Shown: positions 24,626 through 33,728, counted from the first letter of the stretch. The stretch is 64,000 nt of DNA from UBA940 sp031547885 (GCA_031547885.1 JAVBRO010000020.1:62001-126000), one strand, 5' to 3'. Numbers and translations: made by a program. Notes: generated from the letters alone by a model not told the origin.

Positions 24626-27600
24626 ATTCTGCTTATCAGCTTTTTGATCTCTTCGACCGGTTTTCCCCGGCGGCGGGCGTACTCTTCGAATTGATCTTCT
24701 CCGATGGGTCCGAGAGTGAAGTATTCTGCCTCGCGGTCGGCGATTATGAGCCCGCACAGCGCCTCGCCCGGTTCGATCATCCAGTTTTCAGTGAGGCGCA
24801 TCCCGGTGGTCTGAGGCACGGCCAGCAGCGCAAAAACATCCTCTTTTAAAGAGTGGTCGGGAGTCGCCGGATATCCGAAAGCGTAACGCAGACCCCGGTA
24901 CTTCCCGCGCACGGCGTCCTGTGGCGCGATATCTTCCTGCTGGTAACCCCACGCCACGCGGCGCATGAATTCGTGCACTGATTCTGCAAAAGCCTCGGTC
25001 AGGCGGTCGGCCAGCAGCTTGGCCATGATGGCGTTGTAGTCGTCGCCCTCGGCGCGTAGTTTATCGACCAACTCTTTCAGCCCGATCCCCGCGGTCACGG
25101 CGAACGCCCCTATAAAATCCTGTCCCTCGTCCGAAACATAGTCGGCTACAGAGAGGTTCAGTGTTTTTCCGGCCGCCTGGTTTCGCAGCTGCGGCAGGCG
25201 GATATCCTCGCCTTTTGTGCCTGTAACGATGATGTCGTCGCCATCCCTGTGTGCCGGGAATATCCCCGCCGTGCCGTTCAGGTGCAGCAGGTGTTCCGAC
25301 TTTATCCGCGCCAGCAGGGCCTGTGCGTCGTCGAACAGTTTCCGGGCCTCGGCGCCTTTTTCGGGCGAATCGAATATCTGCGGATATGTGCCCTTGATAT
25401 CCCACGCCGCGAAGAAATAGGTCCAGTCTATATACGGCTCGGCGCTTTCGATGGGGTAGTCCAAAAAAGCTATGCGCCCCAAATGTTGAGGCTCGGCGAC
25501 GCTTCCGGCCGGTTTCACGTAGCGGTTTTTTCGGGCGAGTTCCAGCGGAACGGAAACGCGGGTGTGTGCGCACACATTGAATATTTCGCGTTCGGCCTGC
25601 TGCTGAGCTTTAGTTTCTGCGATAAATCTCTCTCTGTCAGTCCCTAACAACTGCGCGAGAATGCGCACATTGTCCGAAGCGTCGCGCGAGTGTATTACTG
25701 TATTAGTGTACTCAGACGCTATCTTTACCGCCGTGTGCAGCTTCGATGTGGTCGCGCCGCCGATGATGACGGGGATCTGCAGTCCGCGCCGTTCGAGTTC
25801 GCGAACCACCCGAATCATCTCGTCAAGCGAGGGGGTTATCAGCCCGCTAAGGCCGATGGCGTCCACATTGTTGCGTTCCGCCTCGTCGACGATGCGTTCG
25901 CACTCGACCATCACTCCGAGGTCGATTATTTCGTAGCCGTTGCACGACATCACCACCGCCACGATGTTCTTGCCTATGTCGTGTACGTCGCCTTTGACAG
26001 TGGCTATCAAGACCTTGCCTGCCGATTTTCCGACCGCTCCATCTCCTTTTATATAAGGGCTCAGCGCATCCACCGCCCGGCGCATCACGCGGGCGCTTTT
26101 GACCACCTGCGGCAGAAACATCTTCCCCGCGCCGAACAGCTCCCCGACAGCGCCCATCGCCGGCATCAGCATCGCGTCGATCACCGCCAGCGGAGAGCCG
26201 AGTTCGCGGTAAGCCTCCAGGGCGTCTTCGCCGATATGTTCGTCGATGCCTTTGAGCATGGCGTACGAAATACGTTCCGCAAGCGGCTGGTCGCGCCACG
26301 ACTCTTTCTCTTCAGTTTTTTTAGCCTCCGCGCCGTTCGCTTTCACCTCTTCTGCATAGGCCGAAAGCCTTTCCGTTGCGTCCGGACGACGGTTAAGTAC
26401 GACGTCTTCCGTCAACTCCAGCAGGCGCGGTTCGATGTCGGAATATATCTGCAGCATCCCGGCGTTGACGATGCCCATGTCGAGACCCGCCGCGATGGCG
26501 TGGTACAAAAAGACCGAATGCATCGCCTCGCGCACAGGATTGTTGCCGCGGAACGAGAACGAAAGGTTGCTCACCCCGGCGCTTACCTTGGCGTGGGGCA
26601 GGTTCTGTTTTATCCAGTGCGTCGCTTCGATAAAATCCACGCCGTAGTTGTCATGTTCCGGAATCCCCGTTGCGACGGCCAGAACGTTGGGATCGAAAAT
26701 TATGTCTTCGGGCGGGAAACCATTATCCGTCAGAAGTTTATAGGCCCGTCCGGCCACTTCGATCTTACGGGCGCAGGTGTCGGCCTGGCCCTGTTCGTCG
26801 AACAGCATCACCACGGCCGCCGCGCCGTAACGCCTCACCAGTCCGGCCCTGCGCAGGAACTCCACCTCGCCCTCTTTCAGCGAGATCGAATTGACAATGC
26901 TTTTACCCTGCACGCACCTCAGACCCGCCTCCAGCACCGTCCAGTCCGACGAGTCGATCATGAAGGGCACGCGGGCCAGTTCGGGTTCGGCGGCGGCCAT
27001 GTTCATAAAGCGGGTCATCGCCGCCGGGCCGTCGATCATGCCGTCGTCCATGCAGACATCCACGATCTGAGCCCCGCTGCCGACCTGGTCGCGGGCGATG
27101 CCGACGGCTTCCTCGTATTTGTCTTCGCGGATCAACCTCGCGAATTTCGCCGATCCGGCCACATTGGCCCGTTCGCCTATGTTGACGAAATTGCTTTCAG
27201 AGGTTATGGCAAGTGGCTCCAGTCCTGCCAGCGTCGTGACATGCCGTTTTTCGGGCAGGGGGCGGGGAGTGTATTTTCCCGTGACCGCCGCGACGAGCCT
27301 TATGTGTTCGGGAGTGGTGCCGCAGCACCCTCCGATGATATTGATGAAACCTTTTTTAAGGTACTCTTCCACGTCGTCGGCGAACATCTGCGGGGTTTCG
27401 TCATAGCCGCCCGTGATGTTGGGAAGCCCGGCATTGGGATGCGCCGAAATCCTGCATTCTGCGACCGCGGCCATCCTTTCGAGGTATGGGCGCATCTGCC
27501 TTGCACCAAAAGCGCAGTTCAACCCGATTGAAAGCAGGTCTCCATGTGCGAGAGAGGTGTAGAAAGCCTCGACGGTCTGTCCCGAAAGCGTCCGTCCGGA

Positions 27601-28248
27601 AATGTCGGCGATAGTTCCTGAAACCATCACGGGGATACGCACGCCGCGTTCATCGCGCAAACGGCCGATCGCGAAAAGCGCCGCCTTGGCGTTGAGCGTA
27701 TCGAAAATGGTCTCTATCAAAAGGATATCCGCTCCGCCGTCCAGAAGTCCGCGTGCCTGTTCGTAATAGGCGTCGGCAAGCTGCGAGAAAGTCACGTCGC
27801 GCGCCGCCGGGTCGTCCACGTTGGCCGAGAGCGCCGCCGTGCGGTTGGTCGGACCCATAGAGCCTGCAACGAAACGCGGTTTCGACGGGTTGCGCAGGGT
27901 GAACCGGTCCGCTTCCGAACGTGCGATGCGTGCAGCCGCGCGGTTCATCTCGTAAACATACTCCTGCAGGCCGTAATCGGCCATCGAGACGGCGTTGGCG
28001 TTGAAACTGTCGGTCGAGACGATGTCCGCCCCGGCCGCCAGATAGGCCTCGTGTATCCCGGCGATCACATCCGGGCGCGTCAGTACCAGCAGGTCGTTGC
28101 ACCCTTTGAGCGGCGTGGGCCACTGCGCGAACCGCTCACCGCGGTAATCCTCTTCTGAGAGTCCGCAGCGCTGCACCATCGTGCCCAGCCCGCCGTCGAG
28201 TACCAGGATGCGCTTCGCAGCCTCTTCGTATATCGAATATTTATGCAT
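24622..28248 (-). CDS. metH: Cobalamin-dependent methionine synthase
   Basis: A full-length 1208-residue MetH. Domain order: homocysteine-binding barrel (about 1-325, with zinc ligands in GLNCAFGA and GGCCGTT), methyl-THF/pterin barrel (about 350-610), cobalamin cap and cobalamin domain (about 660-890, with DVHDIGKN giving lower ligand H756), and the SAM-dependent reactivation domain (about 900-1208, with RYAFGYPATPDH). It makes methionine from homocysteine and methyl-THF, and works with metF immediately downstream and ahcY at 33.7 kb. No cobalamin or SAM riboswitch was recognised in the 218-bp upstream gap. Confidence 0.98.
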   Translation of the reverse strand: MHKYSIYEEAAKRILVLDGGLGTMVQRCGLSEEDYRGERFAQWPTPLKGCNDLLVLTRPDVIAGIHEAYLAAGADIVSTDSFNANAVSMADYGLQEYVYEMNRAAARIARSEADRFTLRNPSKPRFVAGSMGPTNRTAALSANVDDPAARDVTFSQLADAYYEQARGLLDGGADILLIETIFDTLNAKAALFAIGRLRDERGVRIPVMVSGTIADISGRTLSGQTVEAFYTSLAHGDLLSIGLNCAFGARQMRPYLERMAAVAECRISAHPNAGLPNITGGYDETPQMFADDVEEYLKKGFINIIGGCCGTTPEHIRLVAAVTGKYTPRPLPEKRHVTTLAGLEPLAITSESNFVNIGERANVAGSAKFARLIREDKYEEAVGIARDQVGSGAQIVDVCMDDGMIDGPAAMTRFMNMAAAEPELARVPFMIDSSDWTVLEAGLRCVQGKSIVNSISLKEGEVEFLRRAGLVRRYGAAAVVMLFDEQGQADTCARKIEVAGRAYKLLTDNGFPPEDIIFDPNVLAVATGIPEHDNYGVDFIEATHWIKQNLPHAKVSAGVSNLSFSFRGNNPVREAMHSVFLYHAIAAGLDMGIVNAGMLQIYSDIEPRLLELTEDVVLNRRPDATERLSAYAEEVKANGAEAKKTEEKESWRDQPLAERISYAMLKGIDEHIGEDALEAYRELGSPLAVIDAMLMPAMGAVGELFGAGKMFLPQVVKSARVMRRAVDALSPYIKGDGAVGKSAGKVLIATVKGDVHDIGKNIVAVVMSCNGYEIIDLGVMVECERIVDEAERNNVDAIGLSGLITPSLDEMIRVVRELERRGLQIPVIIGGATTSKLHTAVKIASEYTNTVIHSRDASDNVRILAQLLGTDRERFIAETKAQQQAEREIFNVCAHTRVSVPLELARKNRYVKPAGSVAEPQHLGRIAFLDYPIESAEPYIDWTYFFAAWDIKGTYPQIFDSPEKGAEARKLFDDAQALLARIKSEHLLHLNGTAGIFPAHRDGDDIIVTGTKGEDIRLPQLRNQAAGKTLNLSVADYVSDEGQDFIGAFAVTAGIGLKELVDKLRAEGDDYNAIMAKLLADRLTEAFAESVHEFMRRVAWGYQQEDIAPQDAVRGKYRGLRYAFGYPATPDHSLKEDVFALLAVPQTTGMRLTENWMIEPGEALCGLIIADREAEYFTLGPIGEDQFEEYARRRGKPVEEIKKLISRI

Positions 28249-28311
28249 CTATTTCTTACCTGTTGTGTATCTATAATTTTTTCGTAACACGTTGTTTTTC
28301 ATATTCATATA

Positions 28312-28406
28312 AGGTAGATCCCTCGTCGCCATTGGCTCCGTCGGGATGACATATTACTACTAATCAGCCTGAAAATGTCATTCCGAACGCATGTGAGGAA
28401 TCTACA
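28312..28406. repeat. Dispersed repeat fragments upstream of metH (copy 5)
   Basis: GGTAGATCCCTCGTCG and CCGTCGGGATGACA are followed by a second start TGTCATTCCGAACGC with GAGGAATCTAC. These are rearranged halves of the hairpin repeat family. Confidence 0.65.
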
Positions 28407-28466
28407 AAATAGTATAAATTATTGGTGGTTAATAAATTAAATAAAAATTCCAGATGCAAGACGGGT

Positions 28467-29276
28467 TTATTTTTTGAAAATTTCCACTTCGAACAACTTG
28501 TTCCACCTCTTGCCCGTGACGAAAATACGCCCGGTTTCGGGGTCGCAGGCGATGCCGTTCATCACGTCGGTGCCGCGCGTGATCGCGAGCTGCGACTCTA
28601 TCCCCCTGAAATCGACCACCCCCTCGACCACGCCGGTCTCGGGATTTATTATGATAATGTCTTCGGTCATGTAAACGTTGGCCCAGATCCTGCCGTCGAT
28701 CCACTCCAGTTCGTTAATGTTCTGCACCGGCTTGCCGCCGTTTCGCACCGCTATCGTACGTTCAGTCTTGAATGTCTGCGGGTTAATTATCTGTATGTTG
28801 GGCGTGCCGTCGCTCACATATAGTTTCGTGCCGTCGGTCGCGATGCCCCAGCCTTCGCCGGAATATTTGAATTCCTGCTCCACCTCGAAAGTGTCGAGGT
28901 CGTAGACGAAAGCCTTGTGTTCGAGCCACGTAAGTTGGTATATTTTGCCGTCGAGCAGGGCCGCGCCTTCGCCGAAAAATGCAGGATCGAGCGAGACCTG
29001 TTTAACAGGCAGTCCACTTTCCAGAACTACTTTCCGCAGCGACGAGTGGCCGTACTCGCCGGTGCTTTCGTACAGGTAGCCGTCGTGCCAGAACAACCCC
29101 TGAGTGTAGGCTCCCGTGTCGTGAGGATAGGCTTTGACTATCCTGTAACCATATGGGGCGGCTGTTTCCACTTTCGGGCTGTTCCGAGCTTGCGATTTTT
29201 TCTGCGTGGTTCCGCTGCGTCCGCCGCATGCGATCAGGCACACGGCGCAAAGGAGCGATGCTATGGCGTATTTCAT
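28467..29276 (-). CDS. Glutaminyl-peptide cyclotransferase, lipoprotein
   Basis: The ATG at 29276 begins a clean lipoprotein signal (MKYAIASLLCAVCLIAC, C17 lipidated); the frame is open to 29303. The 269-residue product matches the glutamine cyclotransferase beta-propeller family: YPHDTGAYTQGLFWHDGYLY, STGEYGHSSLRKV, GEGWGIATDG, NELEWIDGRIWANVY and NGIACDPETGRIFVTGKRW. Such enzymes convert N-terminal Gln of exported proteins to pyroglutamate. Bacteroidota type I signal peptidase products often start with Gln, which fits a role in the envelope. Confidence 0.92.
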   Translation of the reverse strand: MKYAIASLLCAVCLIACGGRSGTTQKKSQARNSPKVETAAPYGYRIVKAYPHDTGAYTQGLFWHDGYLYESTGEYGHSSLRKVVLESGLPVKQVSLDPAFFGEGAALLDGKIYQLTWLEHKAFVYDLDTFEVEQEFKYSGEGWGIATDGTKLYVSDGTPNIQIINPQTFKTERTIAVRNGGKPVQNINELEWIDGRIWANVYMTEDIIIINPETGVVEGVVDFRGIESQLAITRGTDVMNGIACDPETGRIFVTGKRWNKLFEVEIFKK

Positions 29277-29300
29277 AAAATTCACGTAAAATATATCATA

Positions 29301-29308
29301 CAAAGATA
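29301..29308 (-). promoter_or_regulatory. -7 box of the glutaminyl cyclase gene
   Basis: Minus strand TATCTTTG, a perfect match, 25 nt before the start codon at 29276. Confidence 0.55.
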
Positions 29309-29315
29309 CGAAAAC

Positions 29316-29350
29316 AGAATTACGAATTACGAATTACGAATTACGAATTG
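29316..29350. repeat. AATTACG heptamer tandem repeat (copy 1)
   Basis: More than four direct repeats of AATTACG lie upstream of the glutaminyl cyclase promoter. The same heptamer array is found at 35154-35182 and, shorter, at 44772-44785. Confidence 0.85.
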
Positions 29351-29402
29351 ACCAGTGGAATGGTTTTTTCGATTTATTTTTAGAAAAAGTGTCACTTTTC
29401 AC

Positions 29403-29410
29403 TATCTTTG
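29403..29410 (+). promoter_or_regulatory. -7 box of serS
   Basis: TATCTTTG, a perfect TAnnTTTG match, 24 nt before the serS start codon. Confidence 0.6.
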
Positions 29411-29434
29411 GAGCCTCTATAAAACAGATAAGGT

Positions 29435-30706
29435 ATGCTTACACTTAAACAGATAAGGGGCGAACGCGCGGAGACCATAGCGCGCCTCGCGGTCAAGGGT
29501 TTCGACGCGGTTCCGGTCATCGAAAAGATAGAACTCCTGGACGACCGGCGCAAGGCTATCCAGACCGAACTAGATAACCTGCTGGCGCAGCAGAACCAGG
29601 CCGCCAAACAGATCGGCCAACTGATGGGGCAGGGCAAACGCGACGAGGCCGAACAGGCCAAAGCCGAAGTCGCCGCTCTCAAGGAACGTTCGAAAAGCCT
29701 CGATGAAGAGCTGAAAACCGTGACTGATGAACTCAACGCCGCTATAGTCGTGCTGCCGAACCTTCCGGCGGCGATAGTTCCCGAGGGCCGCACGGCCGAG
29801 GACAACGTGGTGGTGAAGCTGCGCGAGGATTATCCCGAACCGATGGCCGATGCGCTTCCGCACTGGGGACTGGCTGCGAAATACGATATCATAGATTTCG
29901 AACTCGGCGTGAAACTGACGGGCGCGGGCTTCCCGGTATATAAAGGACAGGGTGCGGCTCTGCAGCGCGCACTGATCGCCTATTTCATCGACCGCAACAC
30001 TGCCGCCGGATACACCGAGATACAGCCGCCGATCATGGTCAACGAGGCTTCGGGTTTCGGAACGGGACAGCTTCCCGACAAAGAGGGGCAGATGTACCAC
30101 GCGACCGTCGATAACCTCTATCTGGTGCCGACCGCCGAAGTTCCCCTGACGAATATCTACCGCGACGTCATTCTCGAGGATAAGGATTTCCCGGTGCGCA
30201 TCACGGCTTACACGCCCTGTTTCCGCCGCGAGGCCGGTTCATACGGCAAGGACGTGCGGGGCCTGAACCGCCTGCATCAGTTCGACAAGGTGGAGATAGT
30301 GCGCCTCGAAAAGCCCGAAAATTCTTACGCCGCTCTCGACGAAATGGTCGCGCACGTCGAATCGCTCGTCGCGGAACTCGGCCTGCCGTACCGCATACTG
30401 CGTCTCTGCGGCGGCGATATGAGCTTCACTTCGGCCCTGACGTATGATTTCGAAGTGTGGTCGGCGGCACAGGAGCGCTGGCTCGAGGTCTCTTCTGTCT
30501 CCAATTTCGAGTCGTTCCAGTCCAACCGCCTGAAACTGCGTTACCGCGACGCCGACAAAAAGATCCAGTTGGCCCACACGCTCAACGGAAGTTCGCTGGC
30601 CCTGCCGCGCATAGTGGCCGCGCTGCTCGAGAATTACCAGACGCCCGACGGTATCCTGATACCCGACGTCCTGCGTCCCTACACGCGGTTTGACATTATA
30701 AAGTAA
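29435..30706 (+). CDS. serS: Seryl-tRNA synthetase
   Basis: A 423-residue class II synthetase that charges tRNA-Ser. The N-terminal coiled-coil arm (about 1-110, Lys/Glu/Gln-rich) binds the long variable arm of the tRNA. The catalytic core has motif 2 (TPCFRREAGSYGKDVRGLNR LHQF) and motif 3 (NGSSLALPRIVAALLENYQ). Length and architecture are standard. Monocistronic, with its own promoter. Confidence 0.98.
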   Translation: MLTLKQIRGERAETIARLAVKGFDAVPVIEKIELLDDRRKAIQTELDNLLAQQNQAAKQIGQLMGQGKRDEAEQAKAEVAALKERSKSLDEELKTVTDELNAAIVVLPNLPAAIVPEGRTAEDNVVVKLREDYPEPMADALPHWGLAAKYDIIDFELGVKLTGAGFPVYKGQGAALQRALIAYFIDRNTAAGYTEIQPPIMVNEASGFGTGQLPDKEGQMYHATVDNLYLVPTAEVPLTNIYRDVILEDKDFPVRITAYTPCFRREAGSYGKDVRGLNRLHQFDKVEIVRLEKPENSYAALDEMVAHVESLVAELGLPYRILRLCGGDMSFTSALTYDFEVWSAAQERWLEVSSVSNFESFQSNRLKLRYRDADKKIQLAHTLNGSSLALPRIVAALLENYQTPDGILIPDVLRPYTRFDIIK

Positions 30707-30723
30707 GATGAGGCGGCATAAAA

Positions 30724-30756
30724 TTTGCCGTTATTGAGGAAATATTTATATCTTTG
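30724..30756 (+). promoter_or_regulatory. Promoter of the ferredoxin gene
   Basis: TTTG (30724-30727), a 21-bp spacer and TATCTTTG (30749-30756) form a good -33/-7 pair, 30 nt before the start codon. Confidence 0.6.
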
Positions 30757-30786
30757 CCGACGTTTTTAAACTAAACAAGAATAAAC

Positions 30787-30957
30787 ATGGCTTACAAAAT
30801 TGATCCCGATCTGTGTACCGCATGTGGTACCTGCATCGACGAATGTCCGGTTGAGGCTATCTCGGCAGGCGACGTTTATGTTATCGACGGCTCCACCTGC
30901 ATAGATTGCGGCGCATGCGCAGGAGTATGCCCCGTCGAGGCTATCAGCCCGGAATAG
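30787..30957 (+). CDS. 2[4Fe-4S] ferredoxin
   Basis: A 56-residue clostridial-type ferredoxin, MAYKIDPDLCTACGTCIDEC followed by a second half CIDCGACAGVCPVEA. The two CxxCxxCxxxCP motifs hold two low-potential [4Fe-4S] clusters. It would carry electrons for pyruvate:ferredoxin oxidoreductase and radical-SAM enzymes, including the sulfatase maturase and MqnC in this window. The gene has its own promoter and terminator. Confidence 0.97.
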   Translation: MAYKIDPDLCTACGTCIDECPVEAISAGDVYVIDGSTCIDCGACAGVCPVEAISPE

Positions 30958-30982
30958 GGAGAATATCCCAAACAGTTCTAAT

Positions 30983-31036
30983 ACTGCACTGCGGAAGTTT
31001 ACAAGGTTCGGTTGCCTTTCTGCGGTGCAGTTTTTT
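30983..31036 (+). terminator. Rho-independent terminator of the ferredoxin gene
   Basis: ACTGCACTGC and GCGGTGCAGT pair, followed by TTTTTTA. Confidence 0.75.
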
Positions 31037-31065
31037 ATTGAAGCTGTCCATTGGACAGCTTTTGT

Positions 31066-31073
31066 TATCTTTG
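31066..31073 (+). promoter_or_regulatory. -7 box abutting the mqnC start codon
   Basis: A perfect TATCTTTG ends only 4 nt before the ATG at 31078, so transcription would start at or next to the start codon. No good -33 element was found at normal distance. Confidence 0.45.
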
Positions 31074-31077
31074 GTGC

Positions 31078-32187
31078 ATGAAACAGGATAGGATACTCGA
31101 CAAGGCCCTGCGCCGCGAACCGCTTACCGAAGAGGAAGGGATGCTCCTGTGGGAGAGCGTGCCGCTGCCCGACCTTGCGATGACTGCCGACGCGGTGCGC
31201 CGTACGGTCGTTCCCGACCCGTCGGTGGTGACGTGGCAGATCGACCGCAATGTCAATATCACCAACGTCTGCATCTCGGCATGCAAATTCTGCAATTTCC
31301 ACTGCCGGCTCGGCGAAACGGATAAAGCCTATATTTTGTCTCTGGACGAATATGCGCAAAGGATAGAGGAGACCCTTGCCCTGGGCGGCGACCAGTTGCT
31401 TTTACAGGGAGGACTTCATCCGCGCCTCGGGATAGATTTCTACGAGGGGTTGTTCCGGGAGCTGAAAAACCGCTGGCCGCAGATTCGCCTGCACGCTCTC
31501 GGTGCGCCCGAAGTGGCCCACATAGCGCGAATAAGCGGCCTCGGCGTGCGCGAAACGCTTGAGAGGCTTGTTGCTTCAGGGCTCGATTCCCTGCCTGGAG
31601 CCGGTGCGGAAATACTTGTCGACGAGGTGCGCCGCGCTATATCTCCCGGAAAACCTACCGTGCAGCAGTGGCTCTACGTGATGCGCGAGGCCCACCGGAT
31701 TAACCTGCCGACCTCGGCCACAATGATGTACGGCCACGTCGAGACCCCGCGCCACATCGTACAGCACCTTATAAAGATACGCGGCCTGCAGGCTGAAGTT
31801 CCGGCCGGGAACCACGGGTTCATCGCTTTCATCCCGTGGATATTCCGCAGCAGCGGGACGGAGCTTGAAAAAGATGGCTTCGCGACGCGCTTTTCGCCTC
31901 TGGAATACCTGCGCGTGATCGCCATGAGCCGCCTGATTCTGAATAATATAGACAACATCCAGGCATCGTGGCTGACCGTCGGTAAACCCACAGCCCAGAT
32001 CGCCCTGCACAGCGGAGCCAACGACATGGGTTCGATAATGATAGAGGAAAATGTGGTCTCGTCGGCCGGAGCGGCCAACCGTTTCGATGCCGATGGGATT
32101 CAGGCCGCTATCCGCGAGGCCGGATTTACCGCGCAGTTGAGGGACCAGCTTTACCGGCCGCGCCTGTGGCCGCAGTCCCGTTCTTAG
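31078..32187 (+). CDS. mqnC: Cyclic dehypoxanthine futalosine synthase (radical SAM)
   Basis: I take the ATG at 31078 (MKQDRILDKALRREPL); the frame opens at 31051 with TTG. The 369-residue product has the radical-SAM motif CISACKFC (C65, C69, C72). LLQGGLHPRLGIDFYEGLFRE and the C-terminal GANDMGSIMIEENVVSSAG are the MqnC/MqnE-type signatures. It cyclises dehypoxanthine futalosine in the futalosine route to menaquinone. Its 3' end overlaps the convergent hydrolase gene by 62 bp. MqnE/CofH-type relatives are alternatives, but the motifs fit MqnC best. Confidence 0.9.
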   Translation: MKQDRILDKALRREPLTEEEGMLLWESVPLPDLAMTADAVRRTVVPDPSVVTWQIDRNVNITNVCISACKFCNFHCRLGETDKAYILSLDEYAQRIEETLALGGDQLLLQGGLHPRLGIDFYEGLFRELKNRWPQIRLHALGAPEVAHIARISGLGVRETLERLVASGLDSLPGAGAEILVDEVRRAISPGKPTVQQWLYVMREAHRINLPTSATMMYGHVETPRHIVQHLIKIRGLQAEVPAGNHGFIAFIPWIFRSSGTELEKDGFATRFSPLEYLRVIAMSRLILNNIDNIQASWLTVGKPTAQIALHSGANDMGSIMIEENVVSSAGAANRFDADGIQAAIREAGFTAQLRDQLYRPRLWPQSRS

Positions 32188-33631
32188 TCACGGAATCGCC
32201 CGCCGCAGCTTTGTCGAAACGGCTTATAGCGTCGTATATCGCCTGCTGGATCTTGTAGCGCACCTGCGATTCCGAGAACACACGGCTGTTGCGCGTCGGG
32301 TTGACGCGGTTGGTCAGAAGCACGTAGATCACCTCGTTCTCGGGGTCGGCCCAGACGAAAGTCCCCGTAAATCCCGAATGGCCGAAGCTCGACGGCGAGA
32401 CCGCCGGGGCGGGGTAGGCATCCTTCATCGGCAGGGTGCCGTTGTCGGGATACGGCTTGTCGAAGCCGAGTGCCCGCCGGTTGTTGTTCTTCGGATACTG
32501 CACGCGCGTCCATTCGGTTATGGTCGCAGGCCTCAGATAGCGTTTCCCGTCGTAGATGCCCCCGTTCAGTAGCATCTGCATCACCACGGCAAGGTCGTGC
32601 GCTGTCCCGAAAAGCCCGGCGTTCCCCGATACTCCGCCCATGATCGCCGCCGATTCGTCGTGAACGTAGCCGTGGATCGTCGTGTAGCGGAAACATTCGT
32701 CGTTCTCGGTCGGGACGATTTTTTCCCGGTCGGTGTTCAGGTAGGGTTTGTACCGCAGTCCTATTCCCATCGGCTTATAGAACTCATCGGTCAGGTACTC
32801 CTCGAACCCGCGGCTGGTGACCTGTTCGATGACCTCGGGAAAAAGCAGGAACGGGATATCCGAATAGCGGTATATTTTCGATTTCAGTTTCGCATCGCGT
32901 ATAGAGTCGAACAGCATCTCGCGGTACTTCCGGTTGAGGTACATGTCGTAGTAGATATCGACCGGATAGCGCGTGGAATGGTTATAGCTGAAGCAATCCT
33001 CGTTGTAGGGCCAATCCTCCCATTTCGTCTTTTTGTACTTCGGATCCTCCTCTTTCTTTTTGTTTTCGGCCTCTTCGGCGTCGCTTTTCATAAACTGCAG
33101 CATGGGGATCCCCGACGGAAACCCGGACTGGTGGGTTAATACCTGTCGGAAGGTGATATCCTTTTTGTCTGTCCCGCGGAACGGCCTGTAGTATTTCGAC
33201 AGCGGCTCGTCGAGGCCGATGCGGCACTCTTCGGTCAGCTTCATCAGGGCGAGGGTCGCCGACATTATCTTTGTGATCGATGCGAGGTCGTAGATATGGT
33301 CGTTCTCGACGGGCGTGAGTTCCGAGTAGTCGTGCCATCCGTAGCTCCGCTCCATGACTACCTTGCCGCCGCGCGCGACTAACACCTGGCATCCCGGGAA
33401 CGCATGTTTCGCGATGGCCGCCAGGACCAGAGAATCGACCGTGTGGTAGAGATACGCGCTGTCTATCCCGGCCTCGCGCGGAGATGCGTTGACCAACACC
33501 GGCGCGGCGCACCATGTCCCGTTGTTCGGCGGCGCAAGCTGCGCGGAGACAGTGGTTAATGATAAATGGTCAATGGTTAATAGAAAAGACACAAAAAAGA
33601 ATCGCGCGATTTTCCGCACGAAACTTTTCAT
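32126..33631 (-). CDS. Beta-lactamase/penicillin-binding-fold serine hydrolase
   Basis: The ATG at 33631 gives 501 residues and an N-terminal signal (MKSFVRKIARFFFVSFLL ... VSA). The serine-hydrolase motif SITK is at 118-121, and a late HSGFTG serves as the KTG-type motif. The Tyr motif is likely YSD in KIYRYSDIPFLL. Family members are periplasmic esterases, carboxypeptidases or muropeptide enzymes, not necessarily beta-lactamases. Part of the signal peptide (LTIDHLSLTTVS) is encoded by a sequence with its inverted copy just upstream of the start. The 3' end overlaps mqnC on the other strand. Confidence 0.88.
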   Translation of the reverse strand: MKSFVRKIARFFFVSFLLTIDHLSLTTVSAQLAPPNNGTWCAAPVLVNASPREAGIDSAYLYHTVDSLVLAAIAKHAFPGCQVLVARGGKVVMERSYGWHDYSELTPVENDHIYDLASITKIMSATLALMKLTEECRIGLDEPLSKYYRPFRGTDKKDITFRQVLTHQSGFPSGIPMLQFMKSDAEEAENKKKEEDPKYKKTKWEDWPYNEDCFSYNHSTRYPVDIYYDMYLNRKYREMLFDSIRDAKLKSKIYRYSDIPFLLFPEVIEQVTSRGFEEYLTDEFYKPMGIGLRYKPYLNTDREKIVPTENDECFRYTTIHGYVHDESAAIMGGVSGNAGLFGTAHDLAVVMQMLLNGGIYDGKRYLRPATITEWTRVQYPKNNNRRALGFDKPYPDNGTLPMKDAYPAPAVSPSSFGHSGFTGTFVWADPENEVIYVLLTNRVNPTRNSRVFSESQVRYKIQQAIYDAISRFDKAAAGDSVTKNGTAATGAAGKAGPSTAR

Positions 33632-33655
33632 ATTTATTTTATCATTAACCATTGA
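33550..33655. repeat. Inverted repeat spanning the hydrolase start codon
   Basis: TCAATGGTTAAT (33568-33579) inside the signal-peptide codons is inverted as ATTAACCATTGA (33644-33655) before the start. GGTTAATGAT (33552-33561) and ATCATTAACC (33641-33650) also pair. Confidence 0.7.
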
Positions 33656-33664
33656 TATTGGTAG

Positions 33665-33728
33665 CGCTGTGCCAATGGCTTCAAGTTAGCTTCAGTCTTT
33701 ATCATCAAATCCGCCGCCGCCGTTGTGG
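33665..33728 (-). repeat. Gene-tail repeat, copy 2 (after ahcY)
   Basis: Directly after the ahcY TAG the minus strand reads through CGGATTTGATGATAAAG to AGCCATTGGCACAGC. It aligns with the copies after hxlR-type and rpsU genes, in the same orientation. Confidence 0.85.

Noticed and set aside
25690..27531. A 613-codon plus-strand frame opposite metH
   Set aside because: Antisense to a complete MetH with all domains; no motif in the shadow protein.
28249..28466. Possible cobalamin or SAM riboswitch before metH
   Set aside because: The gap is mostly dispersed repeat fragments, and no riboswitch core was recognised.
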